Positions 24,118-33,286 of a DNA stretch of 64,000 nucleotides are shown piece after piece. The notes under the pieces are model-generated. The model was not told where the DNA came from and made no database searches. It saw only the letters and a list, made by a program, of their open reading frames with translations. Every line of letters starts with the position of its first letter. The stretch's first letter is position 1. Source of the DNA: an uncultured Latescibacterota bacterium (GTDB lineage: Bacteria > Latescibacterota > UBA2968 > UBA8231); the NCBI GenBank assembly GCA_951813615.1, contig OX638377.1, positions 4,490,599-4,554,598 on the forward strand, read 5' to 3'. The translations under genes were made by a program, and so were the position numbers.

Positions 24118-26163
24118 TCACTCGTCGCGGAGGCAGCCGTTTATCTTGTGATTTGGATCGTCGGGCAAACCAGCGTGATCGAGATTTGCGTCGACACCAC
24201 TGGAAACTGCCGTGATGGTGGACCTCCTGAACTGGACAACCTGATTTGGCTCAACCGATATTCCTGTTCTATCTCGATCACTGCGGGAAACACAGTACGC
24301 AAAGACCAGCGTTTCCGTGCTTGATCCGGACACGTAGGCGGCGGTTTCCCATAATGGATTCGAGTCAATTTCGAAAACCAGAAACGGTGCTCCCGTTACC
24401 TCTACGGGCATGTCGAAGACCACCTCTATTGTTATAATCTCTCCACGTCCATAGGTAGTACCTCTCTCGGGGGTGGAAGTTATCTGGAGTCGCTTGATCA
24501 CTGGAGCTGGTTCCTCCAAGGCCACCTCTGCGGTAGCTGGCGTTTCTGGAGTCACATTCGCTGGCAGGTCGCCGAAGTTTATCCAGATGATCTCTCCGGA
24601 ACCTTCATCTTGGTCGCTATCCTCTGTGGCCATCAAAGTGAAGGTCTGCATGCTTTCGCCCGGTGCAAAAGTGATACTGGACGGTACGCCGGAATAGTCT
24701 TCAGGACCCGCTCCGTTTTCCTCTACCACAGAAATGGGGATCGCGATCGGCAAAGCCCCTGCCGCTGGGTCCAGATACACCGCGATCTCGACGCCATCGG
24801 GGTCCCCCTCTACCGTGGTGTAATGCGATGCCACAAAGCAAAGGGTGCGTTTGACCTTCTCAGCTTGTATCGTCGATGACCAGGATCCGCTGCCTTCGCT
24901 ATTGTTGGCCCGCACCTGAATTTCGTAGGCATCTTCAGTCGATTCCTCTAGCGTGACAGCCGTTTCTGTCAGACCAGCGTCTGTCACTTCGGTCCAGGTC
25001 GCTGCTCCGGCAGCTCGATAGCGGTAGTCGTAATCGGTAACCTCGAAGCCACTGGGGAATTCCACCAAGGACCCGTTTTCGCTGAAACCGGTAGATGCAG
25101 TCCAGGTCACGTCTATTTTTGTGTCGTCGGTCTCCTGAAACTCGGCTTCTACATCTTCCGGCGGCATCGGAGTGCCTACGTCCTTGACGCGGATGGTCAC
25201 GTCAAGCACCGATCCGCTGCAACCTGTTGGACTCCCTTCACCACCTAGGCGATGGATGTCGTGTGTGTTTACGACGCGTACCTGGTACTCGTTGTCCGCG
25301 TTGCTGTCGGAAGGCATTTCATAGTCCGGCACGGTCTTGAAGGCCAGCGACACGGTTCCCGAGGTCGCCCTCTCTGCTGAATCGAGGGAGAACAGGGCGT
25401 TGTCATCGCCACCGTCGGGCAGTGTGTATGGATCGAAGATAGTAGCGATCTCGCAGCGGATACGGGGCGGTGACCAGTTCTCCAACCTCCACTGTCGAGG
25501 CTCTGGGGTAACCGCCGTCCAGGTGGGCAGTTCCTCGCTCGCAGGCATGGTTGCCCCTTCGTACATCTCTATGGGATCAGGGATCTCCCAGCGTTGGTCT
25601 CCTATGTATTCGGCTGGGGCTGAAAACTGAGCTGAGCCGTCGTACACTAGGTGTATGTTGAAGACCTCAGGGTCGCTTTCAGCGGTCCCATCACTTGCGT
25701 AGATTGCGGACAGCACGACAGGAATGGTGGCGTCTTCCCCGTAAACTGAGACGAACTGGGCCGGAGTTATATCGCCGTCTCCTTGGATCGCAAAGCTGTT
25801 GCCTTTCCGCGTGATCCTGAACAGGGCTTCCGCCGGGGTCTGAATGCCCGAAAGACCGGACACCGCGAACGCGAACCGGTAGGAGACGTCGTCCCCGTCG
25901 GGGTCGGTCGCTGGCTCGCCGTCGAACTCTAGTCGAGCGGCAGGCCCCCTTGGGAGCAAGAGGGTCAGACTGACATCTTCTGTGGAACTATTGAAAGTTG
26001 GGGGATGGTTGGCTCCGTGATCCTTGGCTGCCACCGCTTTGCCAGCGGGAAACAGTTGGGTCAGTTGAGCCGGTTGGGTCGCTTGGGTCGGCTTGGAGTC
26101 GTTGCCACAGGCGACTATAAAAAACGCTAGCACAAGGCTTAGGTATACGGATAGCCGTTTCAT
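24118..26163 (-). CDS. Calx-beta / fibronectin type III surface lipoprotein
   Basis: 681 residues. Lipoprotein signal with lipobox ending FFIVAC (Cys19). A Ser/Thr/Gln linker follows. A cadherin-like region (DPDGDDVSYRFAFAV) lies around residues 85-110. A fibronectin type III domain (PPEDVEAEFQETDDTKIDVT ... YEIQVRANNSEGSGSW) lies around residues 330-425. A Calx-beta domain (TTVEGDPDGVEIAVYLDP) lies around 440-535, and a SwmB/Ig-like domain at the end. Probably outer-membrane-anchored and Ca-binding; exact role unknown. The last ~25 residues (LDHAGLPDDPNHKINGC) recur at the end of the P450 gene at 36167. Confidence 0.85.
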   Translation of the reverse strand: MKRLSVYLSLVLAFFIVACGNDSKPTQATQPAQLTQLFPAGKAVAAKDHGANHPPTFNSSTEDVSLTLLLPRGPAARLEFDGEPATDPDGDDVSYRFAFAVSGLSGIQTPAEALFRITRKGNSFAIQGDGDITPAQFVSVYGEDATIPVVLSAIYASDGTAESDPEVFNIHLVYDGSAQFSAPAEYIGDQRWEIPDPIEMYEGATMPASEELPTWTAVTPEPRQWRLENWSPPRIRCEIATIFDPYTLPDGGDDNALFSLDSAERATSGTVSLAFKTVPDYEMPSDSNADNEYQVRVVNTHDIHRLGGEGSPTGCSGSVLDVTIRVKDVGTPMPPEDVEAEFQETDDTKIDVTWTASTGFSENGSLVEFPSGFEVTDYDYRYRAAGAATWTEVTDAGLTETAVTLEESTEDAYEIQVRANNSEGSGSWSSTIQAEKVKRTLCFVASHYTTVEGDPDGVEIAVYLDPAAGALPIAIPISVVEENGAGPEDYSGVPSSITFAPGESMQTFTLMATEDSDQDEGSGEIIWINFGDLPANVTPETPATAEVALEEPAPVIKRLQITSTPERGTTYGRGEIITIEVVFDMPVEVTGAPFLVFEIDSNPLWETAAYVSGSSTETLVFAYCVSRSDRDRTGISVEPNQVVQFRRSTITAVSSGVDANLDHAGLPDDPNHKINGCLRDE

Positions 26164-26280
26164 GTCGTAGCTCCGTGGTTACGAGGTGGAGAAAAGGAAA
26201 AGGATGGAATTACCGCTATCGGCGGGGATGCTTGGGCCCGAAGGCCGGAGGCGTCCACGAGGATAGACGCTGTCATCCCC

Positions 26281-26406
26281 CTAGATATCGATGGGGTGAG
26301 TTTGCTCGGCGACCCGTTCGATGGCGAACCAGTCGCGATGGGGTGGGGTCTTAAACTCGCCGGTGGCTGTGCTGCCGCCGACATATTCAAAGAGGTGTCC
26401 TGTGCG
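26281..26406 (-). pseudogene. Unidentified gene fragment
   Basis: A stop-to-stop minus-strand frame of 43 codons reads HLFEYVGGSTATGEFKTPPH then DWFAIERVAEQTHPIDI. Composition looks like a genuine protein C-terminus, but it has no start and I do not recognise the family. It lies between the lipoprotein and the Rieske oxygenase. Confidence 0.3.
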
Positions 26407-26566
26407 AAATCACCGGTCATAAGGCAGCCTCCCATCTACGTCGTCTACGCCTAAATGCGCTACCGTTGGTGAGTGCACTCACCTTTCAAAACGGGTGAAG
26501 GGGTGATTCCGTTCCCACGAATTCAGTCTTGCTGTCGTTATTTCGCCCCTTGTGGACGATATTAAG

Positions 26567-26595
26567 ACCTTGACAGAGGCCCCCAAAAAGATGCC
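26567..26595 (+). repeat. TTGACAGAG-CCCCAAAA element, second locus
   Basis: CTTGACAGAG at 26569-26578 followed by CCCCCAAAAAGA resembles 12605-12627 upstream of the DUF262 gene. It lies 40-60 bases before the Rieske oxygenase start and could contain its -35; a -10-like TATTAT follows but at a 21-bp spacing. Confidence 0.35.
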
Positions 26596-26632
26596 TTATT
26601 ATGTTTATGACTAGGAACACCAAAAGACTCCC

Positions 26633-27676
26633 ATGAATAACATAGATGAGCTACCAGCGTTTCCCGAGGGGTGGTATTTCGTCGCAAGCCGCGAATCCAT
26701 CCTGCGAGGGAAGCTGATCGAGAAGAAATGGCTGGGCGAGGAGATCGTCGTCTGGTGCGACGAAGCAGGCCGTGTCTGCGTGGCCGATGCGGTATGTCCG
26801 CACTTAGGCTCTTACCTAGGGCCGGCGGTCGGCGGTCAGGTATGCAACGGTCGCCTCGTCTGTCCGTTTCACGGGTTTGAGTTCGATGCGACCGGCCAAT
26901 GCGTTGCGACTCCGAACGCCCCGGCACCCAAAGCCGCGAAACTGAAAGTTTACGAGACGCGAGAGATCCTCGGCTTGGTCTTCGCTTGGTTCGGGAGCGG
27001 CGGTCGGTCTCCGCATTGGGATCTTCCGGGTGACCCACCTACCGGTGCGGAGTGGGGCGAGCTGGGCTTCCGGACCCTCCGGTTCCGCGGTCATCCCCAG
27101 GAAACGGCAGAGAATTCCGTGGACTTCGGACACCTGCGCTATGTACACGGCTACGACAATGTGAACCTGGTTGGTTCGGTAACGGTGGACGGTGCCTACC
27201 TGAAGAGTTGCTTCGACTTCAAACGAGTTCGCAGGATCTTGGGTGTAAAAGACCTCGCGTACGAAATCTCGGCCGTCACTCACATCTATGGACTGGGCTA
27301 CTCCTTCGTCGAAGTCCACGAGAAAACCATCGACATGCACGCGAGACTATGGGTACTTCCTACACCCATTGATGGCACCTTCATCGACCTTGTACTGGTC
27401 AGCCAATTACGGGAAATTCGCAAGCCGAGGCGGTTCATCACAGGTCTGGGTTTCCTGCCGATGAAACTGCGCCAAAGGTTGATGAATCACATTCTGCTTT
27501 CACAGCAAAAACGGGATGTGCTGCAGGATGTGGTGATCTGGGAACGGAAGCGGTATCAAACTCCCCCTAGGTTGTGCCAGGCGGACGGCCCTATAGGGAA
27601 ATACCGTCGATATTGTCAGCAGTTCTATCCCGATCCGACGATTGCAACGGGGAGTGGGGACTCAATCGCCGACTAG
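26633..27676 (+). CDS. Rieske non-heme iron oxygenase, KshA/Neverland-like
   Basis: 347 residues. Rieske cluster motifs CPHLGSYLG (near 62) and CPFHGFEFD (near 82). The mononuclear iron motif is ENSVDFGHLRYVHGY (near 162), with Asn/Asp and two His. This length and the DFGHLRYVHGY signature match the family of bacterial 3-ketosteroid 9-alpha-hydroxylase (KshA) and animal cholesterol 7-desaturase. Expected: O2- and NAD(P)H-dependent hydroxylation or desaturation of a polycyclic lipid, with a separate reductase not seen here. It is convergent with the GPP34-P450 gene, which also suggests a hydrophobic substrate. Confidence 0.87.
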   Translation: MNNIDELPAFPEGWYFVASRESILRGKLIEKKWLGEEIVVWCDEAGRVCVADAVCPHLGSYLGPAVGGQVCNGRLVCPFHGFEFDATGQCVATPNAPAPKAAKLKVYETREILGLVFAWFGSGGRSPHWDLPGDPPTGAEWGELGFRTLRFRGHPQETAENSVDFGHLRYVHGYDNVNLVGSVTVDGAYLKSCFDFKRVRRILGVKDLAYEISAVTHIYGLGYSFVEVHEKTIDMHARLWVLPTPIDGTFIDLVLVSQLREIRKPRRFITGLGFLPMKLRQRLMNHILLSQQKRDVLQDVVIWERKRYQTPPRLCQADGPIGKYRRYCQQFYPDPTIATGSGDSIAD

Positions 27677-27689
27677 GCGGCCGACGACG

Positions 27690-27791
27690 GTCGCAGGACA
27701 TTACCACTTCGACGATCCCGCAGCAAAGCGCTCGTTCAACTACTACGGGCGCATCATGTACGGCGAGCGATTCAGGAGGGTGCCGGGCTGA
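27690..27791 (+). pseudogene. Unidentified C-terminal coding fragment
   Basis: A frame just after the Rieske stop codon reads VAGHYHFDDPAAKRSFNYYG then RIMYGERFRRVPG-stop. It looks protein-like but has no start; the frame is open through the overlap with the Rieske gene, so it might be a lost C-terminal extension after a frameshift. Family unknown. Confidence 0.3.
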
Positions 27792-27808
27792 ACGCTGACG
27801 ACGGTGCG

Positions 27809-29854
27809 TCAGACTGGCAGTTCGCGCTTCTGCTCGGCGATGTGAAACTTTAGCTTCTTGCTCGGTTTCATCGACGGAAGTGGGCTGAACCGCAGCTTAT
27901 AGTTGGCGGGGGATACCTCGAGTGTAAAGTAATGCGCGATCATCAGCACGTTGACCGCCAATTGCATTTCCATCCACCGCGAGCCGAGACAGGTGTGCGT
28001 GCCCAACCCATACGGCGCATACCCAGGACTGCGATGCTCATTGCGTGGAGGTAGATAGCGGTCAATATCGAAGGTGAACGGGTCTGGGAAAACGTCGTCC
28101 ATGTAATGCGGGGCCGTCTGGGCAATGTAAACCCGCGACCCCACCGGTATTTCGTAGCCTTCGACCACACACAAATTCATCACGTCGCGCATCGACATGG
28201 GGACAATCGGATACATGCGCATGCACTCCATGAGGAAGCGGTGGGTGACATCGATCGCGGCTGGGGTGAAGGCCTCGCCATCTGGATTGCCGTTTTCAAA
28301 CAGAGCATCGGCTTCCCGGCGGATTTGCTCGTAGAGCGCCGGCTGGGAAGCCATGGCGTACACTGCAAAGCTAAGGGCATCGCCCAGGTACACGCTGGCA
28401 ATCAGCGCGGCGGATAGGGCGAAACGCAGGTTCGACTCGGGCACGAACTGCGGGTCGCTCGCGTGCAGGCTGAGCCAGTCATCGGCTAGGTTGCGCGGGC
28501 AACCAGCCCGCTGAGCGGGTGTATGCACACTCTGAATCCGTTCCAGCAACGTGTCCACGGCTTTTGCTCGGCGTTTCATGCCCGGCGTATTCAGCATGAA
28601 TTTGGGCAGGGCCTTCATGATGTGCGTGGTGAGCGCTCGCTCCTTGTATTTAATCAGATCGTCGATGAGATCCTGCGAATCGACGCTAACGGAGAGCGGT
28701 GAGATTTGCGCGTTAATCATGCGTCGACACAAGCGCGCTGCAGAGTAAGAGTCCCCAACCTTCCAATTCGCCATGTAGTTACGGGCGTGCTGGTAGAGTT
28801 GGTCTAGCTGCCCTACCAGTCTCCCGCGTGAGTAGGCCGGTCCCATCGCCTTGCGCAGCCGGAAGTGATCGGCGCCATCCAGAGACGGCAATACGCCAGA
28901 CGCGCCATAGACTTTCTCGAAGTTGGCAAAATAGTCCCTAGCTCTTAGGTACATCCGCCCGTGTCGATGCACCCAGTGGTTGACCTGTGGTCCGGCGATG
29001 AAGATCATGGGCTTGGCAAAGGGCGGGCGGATCTCGAAGACGGGGCCATGCTGTTGTGTAAGCTCGGCAAACAGCGCGGGTACGTTGCCATTGCGCACAT
29101 GGGAGTTGAACAGCAACTGACGCAGCGAAACCCTTGGGATTTGCTTGGTTAGGTGGGAACGTTGCAGCAACGGGCTGGCGATGTTTTGCTCGACCGCCTC
29201 GGCTATGGAGCGGCCGATCAAGTCCATCTGGCAGATGGACTTGATGCGCCCCTCGGCCTCTTCATCGAGTTGGAACATGAAGCGAAAGACGTCGCACGTA
29301 TTGACGAGGCAGATAACGATGATGTCTCGCGGATCGGGAATCTCGTCCGTGAAGATAACATTGCTGATACGCGTTTTTATGAAGCTGATACTCCTGTTTA
29401 TGAACGGACCTACAGTGCCTTCCTCGGAGTCGTCGTACAGTCCCCTGTGCAAGAAAGTAGGAGCCAGCGTATAGAAATCGCCGTCGTGGTGATCCAAGAT
29501 CTTCAGGCGAACCAAGCGGTCCAGCGTCAAATCAATGACCGACTCCGCACGGGGGGCGAGCCGTTCAATCCAGTACTGAGTGTTCCGTTGAACGGGTTCG
29601 CTGGCGATTTCTTGCAGAATGGGGTCTAAGACGGGGTTGCCCGTTTTTGTCTGGTCCACGAGGAACAGGGATTCCCTGTCCGTGTCGATGCGCGACAGGA
29701 GGGAAAGCTCCGCGAGTACCGCGCCAACGACAGCGCAGTTCAAATCCCAGCCGGGTACTTGGTGAAAGTAGCCGTTCTCCTCGTTGAGGAGCATCAGGAT
29801 GAGCTCTTCGGGCAAACTGAGCGATTGGGTCTTCAAACTCTCAGTACCAGTCAT
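27809..29854 (-). CDS. GPP34 (GOLPH3-like) domain fused to cytochrome P450, copy 1
   Basis: 681 residues. Residues ~10-225 match GPP34/GOLPH3: LSLPEELILMLLNEENGYFH and CAVVGAVLAELSLLSRI are the conserved opening; eukaryotic GOLPH3 binds PI4P membranes. Residues ~250-680 form a P450: ExxR in MECMRMYP (about 542), PERF-like region FTFDIDRYLPP, and heme loop YGLGTHTCLG with Cys near 621. The I-helix reads YLGDALSFAVY, lacking the usual acid-Thr pair. No N-terminal transmembrane helix is present, so GPP34 could be the membrane tether. Last gene of a minus-strand array: P450-2, OMF, MFP, RND, P450-1. Substrate unknown; lipid or terpenoid is inferred. Confidence 0.85.
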   Translation of the reverse strand: MTGTESLKTQSLSLPEELILMLLNEENGYFHQVPGWDLNCAVVGAVLAELSLLSRIDTDRESLFLVDQTKTGNPVLDPILQEIASEPVQRNTQYWIERLAPRAESVIDLTLDRLVRLKILDHHDGDFYTLAPTFLHRGLYDDSEEGTVGPFINRSISFIKTRISNVIFTDEIPDPRDIIVICLVNTCDVFRFMFQLDEEAEGRIKSICQMDLIGRSIAEAVEQNIASPLLQRSHLTKQIPRVSLRQLLFNSHVRNGNVPALFAELTQQHGPVFEIRPPFAKPMIFIAGPQVNHWVHRHGRMYLRARDYFANFEKVYGASGVLPSLDGADHFRLRKAMGPAYSRGRLVGQLDQLYQHARNYMANWKVGDSYSAARLCRRMINAQISPLSVSVDSQDLIDDLIKYKERALTTHIMKALPKFMLNTPGMKRRAKAVDTLLERIQSVHTPAQRAGCPRNLADDWLSLHASDPQFVPESNLRFALSAALIASVYLGDALSFAVYAMASQPALYEQIRREADALFENGNPDGEAFTPAAIDVTHRFLMECMRMYPIVPMSMRDVMNLCVVEGYEIPVGSRVYIAQTAPHYMDDVFPDPFTFDIDRYLPPRNEHRSPGYAPYGLGTHTCLGSRWMEMQLAVNVLMIAHYFTLEVSPANYKLRFSPLPSMKPSKKLKFHIAEQKRELPV

Positions 29855-30010
29855 CAGCTTTGGCCTTCCTGATTAACGTGAGTTCGGGATAAAGAAGGGC
29901 AAAAAATCGATAGGCTAGGTTTTAGTGTGTGCTCTATTTCACAACCGTGTGTAATTTACTGTACAGATACACAGCCGTCTCAGTACCAGCCATCAGCTTT
30001 GGCCTCCCTG
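29839..30010. repeat. 33-bp duplication of the P450-1 translation start, with leader frame
   Basis: 29839-29871 (ribosome-binding site plus first codons of the P450-1 gene) and 29978-30010 are 31/33 identical. The upstream copy keeps AGGGAGG and an ATG at 29993 that opens a 19-codon minus-strand frame (MAGTETAVYLYSKLHTVVK) ending at 29934. TATAAT (minus strand, 30017-30012) lies just before it. This could be a leader peptide or a scar of tandem duplication. The rest of the 29855-30088 gap is AT-rich and empty. Confidence 0.6.
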
Positions 30011-30088
30011 CATTATATCTCGATACAATAAGGCCACATAACCTTTATTGTTATTGTACTATAACTTTCGGCTTAGGGGAAGCAAGTT

Positions 30089-33000
30089 TTATTCTGAGTT
30101 GAAACCAGAACTGCCGCGCGAAGCAATCAGACGCAGATGGATGGTGTAAAGAGCGGGAACGACCACCATAAGTATGGCCGTCGTAAAGAGAATGCCGCAA
30201 CCGAGCGAGGCGGCAAAGGGAATCAGGAATTGGGCCTGAATGGCGCGTTCCAGAATGAGGGGTGTGAAGCCGAGGAAAGTAGTCAAGGAAGTGAGCATAA
30301 TCGGATGAAAACGACCCTTAGCGCCCTCTATGATCGCAGTGCGCACCGGGGTGCCTTCCCTGAGTTTCTGATCAATGAAATCGATCATCACTAGGGAATC
30401 GTTCACAACTACGCCGCTTAGGCCGAAGATACCCATAAAGGATACGGCGCTCAGGGCTACTCCGAGGACCCAGTGACCTAGGATCACGCCGATGAACCCG
30501 AACGGGATGATGGCCATGATGATGAACGGTTTGGTATAGGAGCGCAGGGGAATGGCCAGCAGCACGAAAATCATGATCAGGGCAATCGCAAACCCGCGAT
30601 ACAGCGCATCCAAGGATTCGAGTTGCTGTTGTTGTTCACCGCCAAACGTGTAGGTCAGATCCGGGTGTACGGCGGTCAAGTCCGCAAGGATCGAATTTTC
30701 TAGGATGTTGTTGGCTTCGTTGCCGGAAATCACGGCAGGGTCCACGTCCGCGGTGACCGTGACGATTCGCTGACCATCCTTGCGTCGAATGGCCGGCGGC
30801 GACACGCCCGAGTTCAGCGAGGCCACACTGGTAACCGGGACCTCGGCCCCGCCCGGCGTGCGGAGCAGGTACCCTTCGATATCGGTGATGGAATTCCGCT
30901 CATCCGCGGGCAGGCGCACGTAGACTCGGACCTCCTCCCGGCCGCGCTGTACCCGGACGGCTTCTGCGCCAAAAAATGCGGCGCGTGCCTGCCCGGCCAA
31001 CTCTTCAAGCGTGAGACCGAGGGTTCGCGCTTCCGGTCGCAGTTCGAGTTGAACTTCTGGGATACCCGGGGTGTGGTCCGAGCGCACGTCGTAGACGCCT
31101 CCCACTTCACGGAGACCATCGACCACGGAGTCTGCGATCTGGGCGAGGCGCTCCGGATCCGGATGCGACAGCACCGCCTCAACGGGGTTGCCTAGGTCGA
31201 TGACCTCGCCGCTGAAGGTGATGCCGCGCACGTACGGCAGCACCCCCACCTCCTCCCGCCATGCCTGCACGAAGTCTACGGTGGAGATCTCTCTTTTCTG
31301 TGCGCCTAGGAGCTTGAATTCGATGGTGGCGACATTGGCTTCCGGATTGAGGGTTGGCTCCGGGTTGAGTCCCCCCCCCTGGACTCTTGGCCGCTGTCCG
31401 ACGATCACGGTGACACCGGTCAGCAGCGGCGGCGCATCCTCGGGCCGGTCGCGCGAAATTCGTTCGATAACCCGGTGGCCTGCAGCCTCCAGTTCCTTCG
31501 CCACCTCGTACGTCCTCGGCGCGGTCGTCCCATCGGGCATCTCCAAAGTGACCGTTGCGTAATCCCCCTCGACGTCAGCGGCCAATGTGGTAGGGACGAT
31601 ACCCGCCGGAATTAGAGAGATACTCAGTACGAGCATTCCTACCGCCCCTGCCAGCGTCACCACGGGTTGGTCTGTCGCGAACCGCAGTGCCCGATCCAGA
31701 GGGCCTTGCACGAACCTGTTCAGCAGCACGTCCACACGACCTTGGATCCGTGTGAAGAACCGGTCGAAAGCATTTGTCGGCGTCCATTCCGGTCCCTTCA
31801 GATGGGACAGGTGGTTGGGCAACACTAGCAGCGATTCGACCAGAGAAACCAGCAGGATGGCGATCATGATGATCGGCAGTGCCCGCCATGTCTCACCGAT
31901 GCCGCCGGGGATAAATAGTAGTGGGACGAAGGCCACCACCGAAGTGAGGACTGCGAATGTCAACGGCACTTTTATCCGCCGTGCGCCGCGAATCGCAGCC
32001 ACGACCCCGGGTGTTCCCCGCTTGCGTTCGTATTGAATGTGTTCGGCTACGACGATAGCATCGTCGACGACGATACCGATGGCGAGGACAAACGAAAACA
32101 GGCTTTGGACATTGATCGCCACGTCGAGTACCAACATGACGGCTAGGGTGCCGATGCCCGAAACGACGAGGCCGACGGCGACCCATATTGCCAGCCGGAT
32201 TTCGAGAAACAGGCTCAGGGCGATCAACACCAGCAACAGGCCCATAATACCGTTCTTGAGCAGAAGATCGGCGCGTTCCTCGTAGTCCTGGGATTCGTCA
32301 TTCCACATGGTGATGCCCACACCGTCTGGCAGAGCCGGGATCACCTCGTTCGCCAAGTGCTCTCGGACGGTCGTGGCGACATCCATCACATGTTCACCAT
32401 CAGCCCGATAGACCTCGACGAATACCGCGGGATGGTTCTGATGTCGGACAATCAGGTCTGTTTCCTGAAATCCGTCGCGAACCTCGGCGATATCGCCGAG
32501 GCGCAAAACCGTGCCGTCACCTCCGCTGAGAAGGACGATATCTTCGAAATCTTGCTGGTCGTAATTCTGGCCGAGGGTCCGGACCCGCACTTGGGATTGT
32601 CGGGTTTCGATACTGCCGGCAGACAAGTCTAGGGAACTGCGACGAATGGTGTGGGCGATGTCGGTGAGCGTAAGTCCAAGGGCTCTTAGCCGATGAAGCG
32701 GGACCTCGATAGAGATCTCGTACTTCCGCACTCCACTGACCTCGACTTGGGACACGGAGGGAAGCGCCGTCAGTTCATCCTCGATCTGGTAGGCCAATTC
32801 CTTCAGTGAGTGCTCGGATACATCGCCATAAACAATGAGCCGCATCATGCTCTGGCGGTTGGTCATCTCTCTGAATTGGGGACGTTCGGCTCTGGCTGGG
32901 AAAGACTGGATGCGATTGACGGCAGACTCGATATCGTCCAATGCCTGCGCCATGTCCGTGCCAGAATCCATTTGAATGCGGACGGATGCAATACTCGGGG

Positions 33001-33286
33001 CCGCTACGGACTTGACCGCCTTTACATCATCCAACCCACTGACCTGGTCCTCGATCTTGACGACGATCGACTCCTCGACTTCTTCCGGTGTGGCACCGGG
33101 ATAGACCATCGAGACTTCGACATGGTAGAAGGGGACCGTCGGCCACGCTTCCCGCTCTAGGCCGGTCAGCGACACCAGTCCGGCGGCGATGATAGCCCAC
33201 ATCAACAGATTGGCGGCTACACTGTTGCCGGCCATATAGGCGAGCGGGCCGGACCGTTCTTGGTGATTGTCGTTGCTATGACTCAT
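30089..33286 (-). CDS. RND efflux transporter (AcrB/HAE family inner-membrane pump)
   Basis: 1065 residues with the twelve-helix, two-porter-domain layout. N-terminal helix near residue 30, TM4 proton-relay pair in GIVVDDAIVVAEH, and the C-terminal repeat GLSGVVVNDSLVMIDFID. PGATPEEVEESIVVKIE and the P-region at residues 150-330 are typical of HAE-type pumps. Proton-driven export of hydrophobic or amphiphilic compounds from periplasm or inner membrane. ATG overlaps the adaptor gene's stop by 4 bases. Lies between the two GPP34-P450 genes, so their product is a plausible cargo. Confidence 0.95.
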   Translation of the reverse strand: MSHSNDNHQERSGPLAYMAGNSVAANLLMWAIIAAGLVSLTGLEREAWPTVPFYHVEVSMVYPGATPEEVEESIVVKIEDQVSGLDDVKAVKSVAAPSIASVRIQMDSGTDMAQALDDIESAVNRIQSFPARAERPQFREMTNRQSMMRLIVYGDVSEHSLKELAYQIEDELTALPSVSQVEVSGVRKYEISIEVPLHRLRALGLTLTDIAHTIRRSSLDLSAGSIETRQSQVRVRTLGQNYDQQDFEDIVLLSGGDGTVLRLGDIAEVRDGFQETDLIVRHQNHPAVFVEVYRADGEHVMDVATTVREHLANEVIPALPDGVGITMWNDESQDYEERADLLLKNGIMGLLLVLIALSLFLEIRLAIWVAVGLVVSGIGTLAVMLVLDVAINVQSLFSFVLAIGIVVDDAIVVAEHIQYERKRGTPGVVAAIRGARRIKVPLTFAVLTSVVAFVPLLFIPGGIGETWRALPIIMIAILLVSLVESLLVLPNHLSHLKGPEWTPTNAFDRFFTRIQGRVDVLLNRFVQGPLDRALRFATDQPVVTLAGAVGMLVLSISLIPAGIVPTTLAADVEGDYATVTLEMPDGTTAPRTYEVAKELEAAGHRVIERISRDRPEDAPPLLTGVTVIVGQRPRVQGGGLNPEPTLNPEANVATIEFKLLGAQKREISTVDFVQAWREEVGVLPYVRGITFSGEVIDLGNPVEAVLSHPDPERLAQIADSVVDGLREVGGVYDVRSDHTPGIPEVQLELRPEARTLGLTLEELAGQARAAFFGAEAVRVQRGREEVRVYVRLPADERNSITDIEGYLLRTPGGAEVPVTSVASLNSGVSPPAIRRKDGQRIVTVTADVDPAVISGNEANNILENSILADLTAVHPDLTYTFGGEQQQQLESLDALYRGFAIALIMIFVLLAIPLRSYTKPFIIMAIIPFGFIGVILGHWVLGVALSAVSFMGIFGLSGVVVNDSLVMIDFIDQKLREGTPVRTAIIEGAKGRFHPIMLTSLTTFLGFTPLILERAIQAQFLIPFAASLGCGILFTTAILMVVVPALYTIHLRLIASRGSSGFNSE

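Noticed and set aside
26160..26435. 91-residue minus-strand frame overlapping the lipoprotein start
   Set aside because: Low-complexity Ser/Pro composition; another frame of the same stretch holds a more protein-like fragment (26281-26406).
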